Below, one piece after another: positions 48,939-60,485 of a DNA stretch of 64,000 nt; the first letter of the stretch is position 1, and each line of letters starts with the position of its first letter. The position numbers were made by a program, and so were the translations under genes. Where the stretch lies: assembly GCA_037954235.1 (NCBI GenBank), contig JBBMOA010000010.1:22852529-22916528 (forward strand), written 5' to 3'. The stretch comes from Aulostomus chinensis (lineage: Eukaryota > Chordata > Actinopteri > Syngnathiformes > Aulostomidae). The notes below the pieces were generated by a model. The model did no database searches. It saw only the letters and a program-made list of their open reading frames with translations, and had not been told where the DNA came from.

Positions 48939-49493
48939 ATAGGGCTGTGTATTGGCAAGGACTTGGCAATGTATGTATCACAATACATGGGCCATGATGT
49001 AATTTTATCAGGATATATTCCAATACATGAATAATAGAAGCTCGAATATCATTATTTTGAAAATAAATACTGCAATATATTGGTGTAAGGGGCTGCACGG
49101 TGGTGCAGTGGTTAGCACTGTCGCCTCACAGCAAGAAGGTTTCAGGTTTGAGTCCCGGCTCGGGTGCGGGATCTTTCTGTGTGAAGTTTGCATGTTCTCC
49201 CCGTGCCTGCGTGGGTTCTCTCTGGTACTCCGGCTTCCTCCCACAGTCCAAAGACATGCAATTTGGGGACTAGGCTGATTGAATACTCTAAATTGACCGT
49301 AGGTATGAATGTGAGTGTGAATGGTTGTTCGTCTCTGTATGTTGGCCCTGCGATGGACTGGCGACCTGTCCAGGGTGAACCCTGCCTCTTGCCCGTAGAT
49401 GCTGGGATAGGCTCCAGCCCCCCTTACTTGTAAGGACTAAGCGGAAGATGACGATGGATGGATATTGGTGTACTAATTCTATTACACAGCTCT
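48939..49493. mobile_element. TIR element (Tc1/mariner-like or MITE) split by a SINE
   Basis: The left end, TA-GGGCTGTGTATTGG, and the right end, TTACACAGCTC-TA, are inverted copies (gggctgtgta against gagctgtgta on the reverse strand), each next to a TA dinucleotide. The non-SINE part, including CGATACATGGG-type wording (acaatacatgggccatgatg), is about 180 bp, so it is non-autonomous. A partial second copy starts at 60381. The SINE at 49088-49461 lies inside it. Confidence 0.6.
49088..49461 (+). mobile_element. tRNA-headed SINE, family B, full length with 11-bp target-site duplication
   Basis: A 374-bp element. It starts AGGGGCTGCACGG, with A box tggtgcagtgg (49101-49111) and B box ggtttgagtcc (49145-49155). 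The body has GATCTTTCTGTGTGAAGTTTG, TTCCTCCCACAGTCCAAAG and AAATTGACCGTAGGTATG. The shared 3' module starts at GGCCCTGCGATGG (49343), and the tail ends GACGATGGATGG. Perfect 11-bp direct repeats flank it (atattggtgta, 49077-49087 and 49462-49472). The two open frames across it are non-functional. Confidence 0.92.
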
Positions 49494-52400
49494 AGATACT
49501 TTGTTCTTTTTTCTCCCCACTGCTTTGCTCGCCCACCATAGATGACATGACATGATCCCACTCTCTTACTCAAGCTAAACAAGCACCCCCCACCGTCCCC
49601 TTTGCAGTTCATCTCCTCAAAAGTTGACAGTCAGTGGAATGGCATCGTGACACTCCACTTTCAAAAAGTGTGGGATAAGTTTGGGTTTATAAGAAACTTG
49701 GGAGACGTTGCAAAACTTGCAAAATGCGGTGAAAAGCAGTGAAATGCAAAGTTAATAATCTCATGATTTACAGAGTCAGTGTGGGGGCGCAAACAGCAAC
49801 ACCACCTGCTGCTTCAAGGTAGCATCAAAATGTTGCTCCACACCCGACCTCCTCCACAGTCAAAGACTCATTTTGCTGCAGATGAGATTCCTAATAAGAC
49901 GTTAACACCATTTTAATTCCCCCTCCTCGCTCTCGTTCCTCGTTAATGGATTTAGTACGTTTTTTTTAGAGATTTTTTTCCTTGCAAGTGATACAATCAC
50001 AGCATTCAATCATGTCTTGCTCTATGATTGCTATAATGCCCGTCGTTTGTTGAATGGATTCTATTGTTTCAGCCATTCACATGGTGATGTTGCATTTCCT
50101 CCTCTTGCACCCTGACAGGGCTGAAATGAATCACACCAAATTGTCTACTATTTAAAATGTGCCTCGATGCATCTTATAATTGAACATGTATCAAGATGTG
50201 TATCGAATCAGTCTCAGTAGGCGAGATGCACACCCCCACAGAGGAAGTAAACCAATTTTGCATTGCAAGCAATTTTGTTTGAAAAGCAAAAAAAAAACAA
50301 AACAAAAAAACCCTCTCCCGAGGAGTCCTGGGGATAATCCTGTGAAACCTCTGTTTACCATGGAGGAGGCTTTGTCTCAGCGGTACAGAAACACTCGCTG
50401 CACAACTAGTGCAAGCATCACAGAGGAAGGTCAAGTCTGGGACTATCTCTCTGTTCCCCCCCCCTCCTCTTTCCCTCTTCCCCGCTCTTCTTCTCCTCCC
50501 TCAATCCACGTTACTGAGTAACACCCACTGCTGTGAGAGACAGACTTGATTAACGATGCATAGACTTCCCCCATCAAGAATCACAAGAAACTGTAGTGTA
50601 AGAAGATGCATGCGGTGCAGAGGTCATACACTCTGCTTTGCCTTTTTAATGAAAGTATGAGTAAATCTGACTTAAAGTTTAGAATAGAGGATAAAAAGAA
50701 AAAGCTTAAGATGGATCTTATGACAGATAACCTTTTCAGGCATTCTAAATCCACATCATCACTCAACCAAAACACACCAACATGAACCTGGAGAAACCTG
50801 CTTACTGATAAATGTTCTGAGTAATATTGGCTTATTTAATAAAAACGCCGTTGCAGTCTGGTGATTAATGTGGTTTTATACAGAAATGCTGAGAGAAGAC
50901 AGAAAAGTGGTTCTTTTGCGCCACGTTCCCAGCCGCAATTTCATTAAACGCTGAATTTCAACCTCATTCATTGCATTGAATTAAACACTCAGCGTTATCA
51001 GCTATACCACTGTTTCACTATCAAGACTTGCTTTGTCATTATCAAAAGACGGCTTGTTTCATGCACCCACAAATGTTTCAAAATTCTCAAACTGCACCCT
51101 TGCTGATGTCACAAAACACTCCATGTACAGCAGCTAATTTATTTGCACAAGATAGTTTTCAGTTCAGCTAGAGGTTTGACCACTAATTGGGATGGATTTG
51201 TTTGGGTTTTTTTAATTTAGATTGATGTACATCCAAAATAAACTCTGAAGCAAAGATAGAACTTTTGTTCGTCTGTGGATGGATGGCTGGGTATGCAAAA
51301 TCTTAGATTTTGCAGTTTGAACATCACACAGTTCTAGACCTTCATACCTGACGGCTACACTAGTATAAACAATGTTTTCCCATTGTGGACCATTAAGTAC
51401 TTTCACGGTGCAGCTTGGTCTGAAGTGGTGAGCTAAAGAGTGCTTCAGCGGTTGCTGTGGAAGGACACAGGATATCTGTTGGCCAGAATCTCCCATCCAG
51501 TCAGAAACAGCACTGGCCGATGACACATCACTCCATGATGCAATGTTTGCCATTTATGATCAGCCCTGCTGCTACAGCTGAATGTTTACGATTTTGAAAA
51601 ATGGCGTTCTCAAACTGATAGCAAATAGTTCCAGAAAAAAAAAAAATTAAAAAAGATGTATCATCACTGTCACCGTATCAATTTACTTTTTACTGGTTGT
51701 AGCAGATAATAGTGTTTTGTGCATCCCAAATCTTTTTTTTTTCTATAAAATCATGAGCCGGGATTTGTTAATCCTGAGCTATAAGACTCAACACATTTGC
51801 CTGGCTAATCATAACTTTTGTGGCTGGCTTCTTCTGGTGAGAAATAACATTCTTATATTATAGTCCACTCATGAGCTAATTTCTGAATTTTTTTCTTAAC
51901 TTTATGGTAGACATTTTCAGTCTCTTTATGGCATTCTTAATGCACCGCAGAGCAATACATCCTGTTGGTGCTCCGAGCAGCGCTGCCATTTTTAACCATT
52001 TCTGTACATGTGTCGTATGAATTTTTCAGTTCATCAAGATGTCTTAAAATCAGTCCTGATAAAAGACACCTAAGGTGCATGGATGTAATACAACAATTCC
52101 TTCCCCTTTTGTGTTCGAGTGCGTGCACATTTGCTACTGTACATGAAATCTGTAGAAAGCAGAGCAAATACATTAGCTGCACCTTTTGCTGGAATGATGG
52201 ATGGTAACCTTCACCAAACATGGAAATGCACAAAAATGCTGACAGTAAGCAAGAATACTGGTCTGCTCAAGAGGACATTTACCCACCAGACTTCTTTCTC
52301 CCTAACAAGCTTTTTCTCATTACAACAAAGACTTTGCAGCAGATGTTACTTGTTCCTACACAGTGTCAAAATTTGCCCATTTCATGAAATGTATTTCTCT

Positions 52401-53209
52401 CTCTCTCTGTACTGTATTTTACACAATTTAGTTCTTCTTGGGCCACAAGAAATATCTTCCTCCCTCAGTTTAATTGATCAGTCGCCACAAGAGAGGGAAA
52501 TAGTTGTGTCCAAGGTGATTTTCTATAATTAGATGATGATAAATCATCAAAGAGAGAGAAGAGGGAGGTAACTTTCTAATTCAACCCAGTAATTCAGACT
52601 GCTTATGGAGCACAGGAAGAATGTTGAAATCACATTTAACTGTAGCATTTTCTTTGACAGGATTAAAATCTGCTGCAGGGACATAGATTTCAGGCAGAAT
52701 CATGAATCAGCATATATTCAAATGTTCCACTTAAGAGTCAAGAAATTAAAAAAAAAAAAAAAAAAAACAATAAAAAACACCCGCTGCAAAAGAAATTTCA
52801 GCGTGGATCAATGACGAGATGACCTTCATGTTAACGTTGTTAAAGCTCGTCTTTCTTCCAGCGCACATCAAATGAAAATATACATCCATGCAAAGGACTT
52901 GTGGTGATTACTGATCCAAGGAAAAGGTCATCATGAATAAGTCAAATGCTTTTATTTTCAATGAGAATTGTGTCTCTTCCATCATTTATTCATAACTCTG
53001 ATTGAGGGGATAAATAATGACCTTCCCATTCACACAGCAGGTGGGATTGAGAAGGGAGAAAAGAAAAATAAATTAGTGCTGCTTTAGAAAAGGCACAAGG
53101 ACCTTCTCACTATTGATAAAAAAGCTTTTTTTTCAGCTCTGGGTGAAAAAAAGACTCAAGTGCAGATTCTCCTCGCATATTAACAGAGTTTTGTCCGTGA
53201 CACTATATG

Positions 53210-53450
53210 TCCAGAAAATATTACAGGGGGTTTACATTTGTGAGTGCGTCTCTCTGTTTATTTGTTTCACATAAATAGAAAAGTATGATTTTGAAATACC
53301 TTTTACACAAGATCACTGTCTTTTATGGTTTGTCTGTAACTCAAAAGGTTTGTGGATGGATTGTGAAATTTGCAAGGATGATAGAACGCATTTTGAAATG
53401 TACCCAGAACTGGATCTGAGGACGTCACGTGACTTAAAGTGCCCTCTAGT
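53210..53450. repeat. Possible fragment of the 56.9 kb repeat family
   Basis: GTTTGTCTGTAACTCAAAAG, GGATGGATTGTGAAATTTGC and CCCAGAACTGGATCTGAGG are in the order seen in the family at 56.9 kb, but heavily diverged. Confidence 0.35.
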
Positions 53451-54145
53451 TTGCAGGATATCTCAAAAACAAATGGTTCATATTACTGTTTTGTTTCTGT
53501 TTTTTTGTCTTTGTACTTTTTATTTTTTATTCTTTTAATGGTCGTGATTGGGAGGTCCATGGAGGATGGCGCTGTGCTTGTTTGACTGCTAAATGCTTAA
53601 AAATATTAAATACAGATGAGTTTTCAAAAAAAAAAAAAAGAGGCTGGATTTAGATGATATTTGGCAGATAGACACGAAATATTTAAATAAAGAAACAATT
53701 AGATGACCTATTTTTGCTGTTTTTTTAAATCTTCTGTATCCATGTAGACCCGAGAGGAAATACTGGCTTCCTAAGTGTTTTCTAGTTTATTTTCAGCAGA
53801 TTCCACTGATTATTTTGTTGTTTTTCTAGCAAGCAATGATGTCGTGAAAAAGCAGCAACATTCTATGAAAGTGGTATGAAATATTTTTGAGTGTATTTCT
53901 CGATCAGTTAAAATAATAACGTAGGCCTTTTCTTCTTTTTTTAAATGCAGTTCCAGGTTTTTTTCAGTAAGTCATCAACAATTGTACACATTTTCAAAAA
54001 GGTCAGAACAATGGCAGTTGACGGAGACGTCATAGCGCCAGAGTACAACGGTGAAGGTTTGGAGAACAAACCAGAGACGCCGCCGTCTCTGGCTCGTCTC
54101 CTACCCCTGCTATGGAGAGATGTAACAGGAACTAAATGATCTCAC

Positions 54146-54244
54146 CTGAATCCATTTGTCAGGGATGGCCATGGCTAGTCGGTAATCAAAACCAAGTCCT
54201 CCTTCCTCCACGGCTCTACAGAGAGCTGGCATCCCTGACACATC
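54146..54244 (-). CDS. gbe1: gbe1 exon 10: barrel segment after the acid/base glutamate
   Basis: Thirty-three whole codons encode [16 protein letters not shown] and then [17 protein letters not shown]. Human residues 413-445 align without a gap. The start, DVSGMP, directly follows the catalytic Glu encoded by the last codon of exon 9. [10 protein letters not shown] differs from human CSPISQGGGG, a loop known to vary. [14 protein letters not shown] is almost invariant in eukaryotic branching enzymes. The acceptor is ctgcag and the donor gtgag. Confidence 0.98.
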
Positions 54245-54540
54245 CTGCAGAGAAGTCGCACTCTTTAATATCACATTTTTACTTTGTGTGCACAGGTTTC
54301 TTTCCCAGCAGTCAGCCAATATCACATCAATACAACTCCACAACGCGCATATTAAGAGCCAAAATCCTATACCACAGGCCAAAAGAGTGACATCCCATTT
54401 CCTTTTGCATTACTTCTTAATTACACCAATGAATACTTGAGTAAGCTATGCCTAACAAATACGTGCTTTTAATTAATAGCAGCTCTCGGCTGTGTCATTG
54501 TAAAGTAATGTGTGAGAGTGTTTTGTTTTTTTCCCCTTAC
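54245..54540 (-). other. gbe1 intron 9 (296 bp)
   Basis: A short phase-0 intron with donor gtaagg and acceptor ctgcag. It separates the catalytic Glu codon (exon 9) from DVSG (exon 10). Nothing else is visible in it. Confidence 0.95.
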
Positions 54541-54668
54541 CTCAGCAATGGTGATGCAATCAGGGTAAAGTGTATGAAGTATGTGATTGGCAAGCATCAG
54601 GTAAACCAACGAGTCTCTGTCCACATGAAGGCCGAAGTACTCGCTGTAGTCTCCTGAAAAACCTACGC
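54541..54668 (-). CDS. gbe1: gbe1 exon 9: carries the catalytic acid/base glutamate
   Basis: The 128-nt exon starts with two bases of a split Gly codon and encodes [18 protein letters not shown], then [18 protein letters not shown] and CITIAE. Human residues 371-412 align without a gap. The last codon is the Glu of TIAE (human Glu412), the general acid/base of GH13. [11 protein letters not shown] is a branching-enzyme signature. The acceptor is ctccgcag and the donor gtaagg. Confidence 0.99.
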
Positions 54669-54949
54669 CTGCGGAGCAAACACCCACACAGTGAGCAAAC
54701 ATCATGTTTCCCGACCAATGTTAACTCCTGAAACCCTCCACTCCTCAGTTTCAGAGCTACTGGTGTTCTAATTTAGACCTCTGACATATTTCCCGCTTGG
54801 TATGACAACGTCAACTTATAAGACTTTATTTCTAGCTTATCGGATTAATATTGCATCATGCATGTATCCTAACTCACTCATCCTCTATTCCCTAAGCAAG
54901 ATACTTTACAGTGAGCAGTAAACTGAAATTTCAAACACTTACTATTTTG

Positions 54950-55200
54950 CATCATCAATAACGGGAGAAGTTCTGCGGTAGTAGATTTTATGTCTATAAA
55001 ATATGACACATTGCATTGTGGGATTGTTAAAAGAAAGCAGTGGAAATGACATGGAGGGAGACGAGACTGGAACATTTTTGAGGGCTCCATAAAGAGTATT
55101 TATTCCACACTCAGCATTTGGACACTTTTGAAATAGTAGACAGTAAATATAATGTACTTTCTACTTGTAGGGAGTGTTACTGAACACAGCCGGAGACATT
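54950..55200. repeat. Possible MITE-like repeat, second copy
   Basis: It shares cattgcattgtggga with 12877-13040 and carries TTTTGAAATAGTAGACAG and GTACTTTCTACTTGTAG. Borders are not resolved. Confidence 0.3.
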
Positions 55201-56344
55201 TATCACGATCATGGCTGCCCACAGATAACATGGCGTAATTTCATTTTCTATTCACAAATACATAAAGTGCAAATGGTGTCAAATAATAAACTCTAAATTA
55301 GAAACTACTGCATTGACATCAAGTCAGTGTGATTAATCAGCACGTGACACAGTATGTGACAGACATGTCTCATACTTACATAGAATTATATTTCATTTGG
55401 TATGTTGTGTTTTTCTTTTCAGCGCACCACGATTAATTCCAGTTATTATATTTTTATAGTAACTCCAGTTATTGTATTTATTTGAAAGGTACTCCATGGA
55501 GTTTTAGGCCCCAAGAACCACTTGTAGGAATGGATTGAATCATAACTGGCATATTTGAGTGTTTTCACAGAATTTTTTGCATTCATCACTTTTTGCAGAG
55601 TGACTAAATCCCCCCCAAAAAACTTTTGTTTCCCTCAAAGGTTTCAAGGAGTTTTCAGTGGTCCACAAGTGTGGTATGAGTCATGAATAAATTCTGTATT
55701 TTTCCCTTAACGGGGAAAACATCAACCATCACTCATTTCCAAATCCATAGTTTTATTCTGGAGCTCCATGAGAGTTTATTTATATGATTCACGGTAAAAT
55801 GTAAGTCACTTTTTACCCAGCAGACCAACAACAGCCCAGGAGCCCACCCTCACATTCTACATGTAGTATAGGTTAAGAACAACGCAGGTCCTGAACCAGA
55901 CAATTGTCCTCGCCATCAAATTTCCTATAAACCCCCATTTATTTCATCCGGAGCAAAGACCAGACAGGTTTCTCCAGATATTCTGCATCATAAAATAGAA
56001 ACCATAGGGTCTCTCCTAAAAGATTTTTGGGTAAATACAATTACTAACACTTCAAAGTAACAAAAAGAAGCTAAACAAACATAATAGGGTCTTCGCCTGA
56101 AGTACCTTCTGGCTCAGGCCCTAATTAAAAATGATGCTTTTGTTGAAGAAAGGAGAAATGCTGTGGTGGTCACAAGCCTTTCTTCCGATTGGCTAGCTTC
56201 TGGATGCATTTTGGGGTAAGCGTCTCTGCCTAGAGTGCATTAAAGTCTCCAGACACCCGTGACAAGTTCACTTCAACGTCAAAATTCTAAAAAAGATAGA
56301 AACTGGTGTTGAGATTTTGCTTTTTGGGAAATTTCAGAAAACGT

Positions 56345-56618
56345 TAGCCATCCATTTTCTGTACCGCTTATCCGTTAAGGTTTGCGGGATGGGGGTGGGG
56401 GTGAGGGGGGTGGAGTCTATCCCAGGTGACATTGGGCGAGAGGCGGGGTTCTCCCTGGACAGGTCACTGGTCAGTTGCAGGGTCATCAGGAGCAATTAGG
56501 GGTACAGTATCTTGCTCGAGGACACTTGGACACGGTCACTGGAGGAAATAAGGATTGAACCAGCGACCCTTCGGTTGCTAGACGGTCACTCTACCTTCGA
56601 GCCATACAGCCCCAGTCG
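56345..56618 (-). mobile_element. tRNA-headed SINE, family A, minus orientation
   Basis: On the plus strand it starts CCATCCATTTTCTGTACCGC, then a G-rich run at about 56391-56412, GGCGAGAGGCGGGGTTCTC, AAGGATTGAACCAGCGACCC and CGAGCCATACAGCC. It follows the 46.1 kb copy reversed. I did not find a clear target duplication, so it may be older. Confidence 0.82.
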
Positions 56619-56869
56619 TAGTTTGAAAAAATTTAACACAAAAAACATTCACTTTTTAACTACCGGTACTATTTGATCATCACCACGCTTTACTAATGTT
56701 CTTTTGTTGTTTCTGTTTTACTTTTGCTACACCTGACAGTATGTCATCATACAGGAGGCTATAATATTCAATATTCTCATATCAGTGACAGTCACAATGT
56801 TTTGCAATAGAAAGACATAATTGCGTTATTCCCTCTTTCATTCTATCACAATATGACACATTGCACAAA

Positions 56870-57085
56870 TATTTACCTCCATCAAGGAGGTTATGTTTTC
56901 ACTCGTGTCTGTTTGTCAGCAGGATTATGCAAAACTACGCAGCCACTTGAAATGAAACTTTGTGGAAAGATGCATTGTGGCCCAAGGATGAATCCATTAC
57001 ATTTAGGAGTACAACAAATCGAAGGGTGGACACAGGATTTTTCCACTTTTTTGACATCGCAAGATCATTCATTTATTTATTGAGA
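56870..57085 (+). repeat. Common teleost interspersed repeat
   Basis: CCATCAAGGAGGTTATGTTT, TGTTTGTCAGCAGGATTATG, AATGAAACTTTGTGGAAAG and GGCCCAAGGATGAATCCATT, then TGACATCGCAAGATCATTC, are the ordered blocks of a repeat common in fish introns. The open frames through it are degenerate. Confidence 0.7.
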
Positions 57086-57609
57086 AACATAAAATTGAGG
57101 ATACTGAAGAAAATAAGTCGCTTTTTCATACTTTTTCCAGATACGTATTGCAATACAGTGGCAGATTTATGTTTAATAGAAGGGTTGATATGGCAGAAGT
57201 CTTCGCTCTCTAATATTTTAGGTTGCCTACAACTGGCACCTATCTTTTGTTGAGTTTTATCTGCTGCAAAAGACAGATTAAAATTGGCACTGTAAAGTCT
57301 TCTTTACTATTAGTAAATAATCTGGACCATATTTTTTATCTAGAATCTTTGGAAAACACGTCATTTAAAGTCCAGTCTAATGTGACTCGGTTGTTTACTC
57401 ATTTATTTAAATAAATCTGGAAAAGCGAGAGAAAAAAGAAAATCTCTGTATCAGGAGTAATTTTAATTTCTTGTTTTGTTTTTTTTTCCACATGTTTTTG
57501 TGCAGGTAGGACCAGAGTTTGTATTATATCCTGACTGGCATGTCAGTGATGTCCTGAACTCCAGTGCAGAGAACAGATGGATGACATGCACACTTTACAC
57601 ACATGCACA

Positions 57610-57611
<2 letters not shown>

Positions 57612-57695
<84 letters not shown>
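57612..57695. repeat. (CA)42 microsatellite beside the exon 8 donor
   Basis: An uninterrupted 84-bp CA repeat on the plus strand. In the gbe1 transcript it is (UG)n, starting at intron position +28 after exon 8. Cys/Val-rich and His-rich open frames over it are artefacts. Confidence 0.97.
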
Positions 57696-57696
<1 letters not shown>

Positions 57697-57722
57697 CTTT
57701 TTGTGTGAAGCACAAGTCTTAC

Positions 57723-57838
57723 CAATTCCATGGTGGTGATACAGCATTGAGGTTATTCCATCAAATCTGAAGCCATCAAACTTAAAGGCCTCCATCCACC
57801 AGCGCAAGTTAGACAGGAGGAACCGCTGCACCTCCCAG
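57723..57838 (-). CDS. gbe1: gbe1 exon 8: carries the catalytic nucleophile
   Basis: The 116-nt exon starts with one base of a split codon and encodes [18 protein letters not shown], then [20 protein letters not shown], ending on the first base of a Gly codon. Human residues 332-369 align without a gap. The Asp of FRFDG (human Asp357) is the GH13 nucleophile that forms the glucosyl-enzyme intermediate. The acceptor is gtcgccag and the donor gtaaga. It is the 5'-most gbe1 exon in the window. Confidence 0.99.
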
Positions 57839-60378
57839 CTGGCGACACACACACAAAAAAACACACTCTCAAGGTCAGATACACCAGGAGCGGAATTATT
57901 CACAAATCTCATCATGCACTTAAGGCACCAGAGATTAATTTTCACCGCTACAGGGCATTCACATATTGATAACCAAAGCGTCATCATGTTGGAGATGGAG
58001 TGTCAGTGAGAGGAGATGGTGTTTTCATCAACTGCACGGCAGAGAGGATGCCGTTTTCCATGAATCCAGTTGTCAGGGTGAGAAATAGGAGACTTCCTGT
58101 ACACAGGGAAGTTTCTGATTTCCATCAGACCACTCAAATGACCCCTCAGTGAGTGTTTACTAAAGCTGAGTCCATCTCTGTAAATTCAGGATTTCATGCA
58201 ACACCTGGGTAATGAATACAAAGCAGGGGGATTGCATACACAAGGGTAAAGAACTGGTACTATCTGAGTAGGAATCTTGGCCCCAAAATCCATCACAAAA
58301 GCATGCAAATGCTCTCTCTGCTAGTTGGCTGGACTGTGTTGGTGGAAGTTGGAGGAGGTGGATTCCATAAATGGCCCAACATCCCTGTTCCTGACTGAGT
58401 GATAGGAGAGTCATCTACATCTGAACAGCCACTCGAGGCAAAGTACACTACGCACCTCACCTCTCCCCATTCAGTGGTGGGTTGCCATGGAAATGTCAGT
58501 TAAAACTCAAGATTTGGTTGCCTCTATGCAGTGTGCATAATGAGCACCAAATGAAACATTGTACATATGGATGTCATGCTAGATAGCAGAGGCAAAGACA
58601 CCGTCCTGACACTGTTTAAATGTGAGTTGCTGCCTCTTCTTATGCTGAGCTTCATAACTCTGTTGCTCCTGGTATTTTCCACTCCGACAATGATACTGTT
58701 TGTTGTTTCTATATTTGCTTCTATTTGTATCTATTGTGTCAGTAAACACTGCAATGAAATTTTGATGAGAAAACAAGTTGCATTAAGCACTGCACCAACA
58801 TCTACTGGTTTTCAGTTTAATTATTTACACTTACACAGATCTAATAAAGTACAAGTACGGCTTTTTTTTCCCTGGAAAAAAGGGTGCAACACGTCCTCTT
58901 GAAATATCATTCGAGTAAATAATGTTATTATCTATGTCTATCTAATGTGGAATCAATATTAAATTCACTTAAATCGACATTTGCAACGAGAAGTTCTCGT
59001 TTCTGTCGACTCTCATTCATGCCAGCAAATTTAAACAGATTTTTTTTTTTTTTTATCAGCCATGACACAACACTGAAGAGCAGTTCAAAATTTTGTGCTT
59101 GAATGATGTAATTTCATCATGTCAAATGTTGTTGAAGCAGTGATGAGGCACAGATTCACGCTTCACCAGCGCTTCAATAACCTCTCAAACTGCAAAATCC
59201 ATCCGGCGCTTGCCAATTCTTGCTCTCAACAAGACCCCCTCTTTAAAATGTATCGTTTGATTTATCCCATGCATGTTTAAGCACTAAATGCAGAGGATTA
59301 CATGTTCCATGGCACAAGATAAAAATCACAGCATTTTTTTTTCCGGAAAGTGAGTCATGACACAAAATACATTTAAATGTTTTGCCGTCTGTGCTCCATT
59401 CCTCAGGGATGACCAACCCCGGCACTGTTTGACAGGTGTGAAGCTGCATGTTACATCGGTGCTTCCTCCTTCCCCCGAGGAAGAGCACAAGGGAGCCTGG
59501 TATGATCCGATATAGCAGCCTGGCTGGGTGGTCACGCAGACCTTGTGATAAATAGATTAGGTCCCCCACTCCACTGCGCAGAGCCAACAAAGGCTCAGAC
59601 ACAATGTATCCTCACGGGATAGAGATAATAGCCAGCGGGAGCCTGGGGCCCAAGATGAAACCATACTGCCACATTAGGACCCACAATGCCATTCATCATC
59701 AAGTCCAATTACAGCCTGATAGTTAGAGCTCTATATCCGATGCAACACACCACACAGAGTTCAATGAAATTGGTCTATGGTGTTCATAAAAAGAAAAAAA
59801 AATACACAGTGTCCTCATTCTGCACTTCAGCCATGACAGTTAAACTTAATTAGGGAGTACTGATAGACTAAAGTAGTACTCATGAAGAAATGTTGCTGCT
59901 TGTAGAGGAAGATCATCTCAAACATGTAGCATTCACTGCTACAAGGCACCTGAAGTCAACGACTCCTTTTTCTTTCTCTAGTTTTAAACAAGTGTGACCC
60001 ACAGTGCAGGATTTACTATTATTGCAGGCAGGACAAGAGCTGAAAATATTTGAGATGACTGCAACCTCTGAACACCACATTGTGTGGAGGTGGTACGTAA
60101 TGTGCTTTAATTACATGGTGGTACCATTTAAACAAAGCCAATACTTTTTCAAGGAGAACGCACAAATTCCCTGGTTCAACAACGTTATAAGGCTGTTGTA
60201 GTTCTCAGGAGGACAGTTGGTTTGGTACCAATACAAATCTGAGATCGGTGTTCAAGTTATTTCAGCTGCATTAGCAACACTGTGTTCCAAAACGCTAACC
60301 TAACTGGAAGCGTTATCCTAACTTTAATCGGTGTTTTTATGCCTACACATAAACTGCAAACTTTTTTGACATCATAAA

Positions 60379-60485
60379 TAGGGCTCTGTATCGGCAAGGA
60401 CCTTGTTTCATTATTATATATTACAAGATGATAAAACACGTTATATACAACTTGCCTGGGTGCTCTAATAATACTGTATATCAAA
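60379..60485. mobile_element. Partial copy of the 48.9 kb TIR element
   Basis: TA-GGGCTCTGTATCGGCAAGG followed by ACCTTG matches the left end at 48939 (GGGCTGTGTATTGGCAAGG). The right end was not found. Confidence 0.5.

Larger units (their letters stand above)
43496..54145 (-). other. gbe1 intron 10 (10.7 kb)
   Basis: The donor is gtgaga and the acceptor gcgtag. Contents: an AT-rich run (44.62-44.65 kb), a C-rich run (45.18 kb), a possible hAT-type end (45.70 kb), a SINE with intact target duplications (46.14-46.40 kb), a repeat fragment (46.68-46.79 kb), a possible conserved block (47.1-47.4 and 48.1-48.4 kb), a TIR element carrying a SINE (48.94-49.49 kb) and a repeat fragment (53.2-53.45 kb). 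No gene is seen in 43.5-45.6 or 49.5-53.2 kb. Confidence 0.85.
54669..57722 (-). other. gbe1 intron 8 (3.05 kb)
   Basis: The donor is gtaaga and the acceptor ctccgcag. Contents: a possible MITE (54.95-55.2 kb), a SINE copy (56.34-56.62 kb), a teleost repeat (56.87-57.08 kb) and a CA microsatellite starting 28 nt from the donor. The 55.2-56.3 kb segment holds nothing I recognise. Confidence 0.85.

Noticed and set aside
21927..49461. Pol III A/B boxes as true tRNA genes
   Set aside because: No cloverleaf or anticodon arm; the boxes are SINE heads followed by SINE bodies.
57476..57987. Plus-strand His/Thr-rich frame and the Cys/Val-rich tail of the exon 8 frame
   Set aside because: Microsatellite read-through. 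Only 57723-57838 on the minus strand is coding.
58567..58902. 111-codon plus-strand frame with a hydrophobic segment
   Set aside because: Composition-driven (T-rich); no family match recognised and no gene context.
59243..59602. 119-codon minus-strand frame in intron 7
   Set aside because: Tested as a possible gbe1 exon; it lacks exon 7 motifs and flanking splice sites in the right phase.
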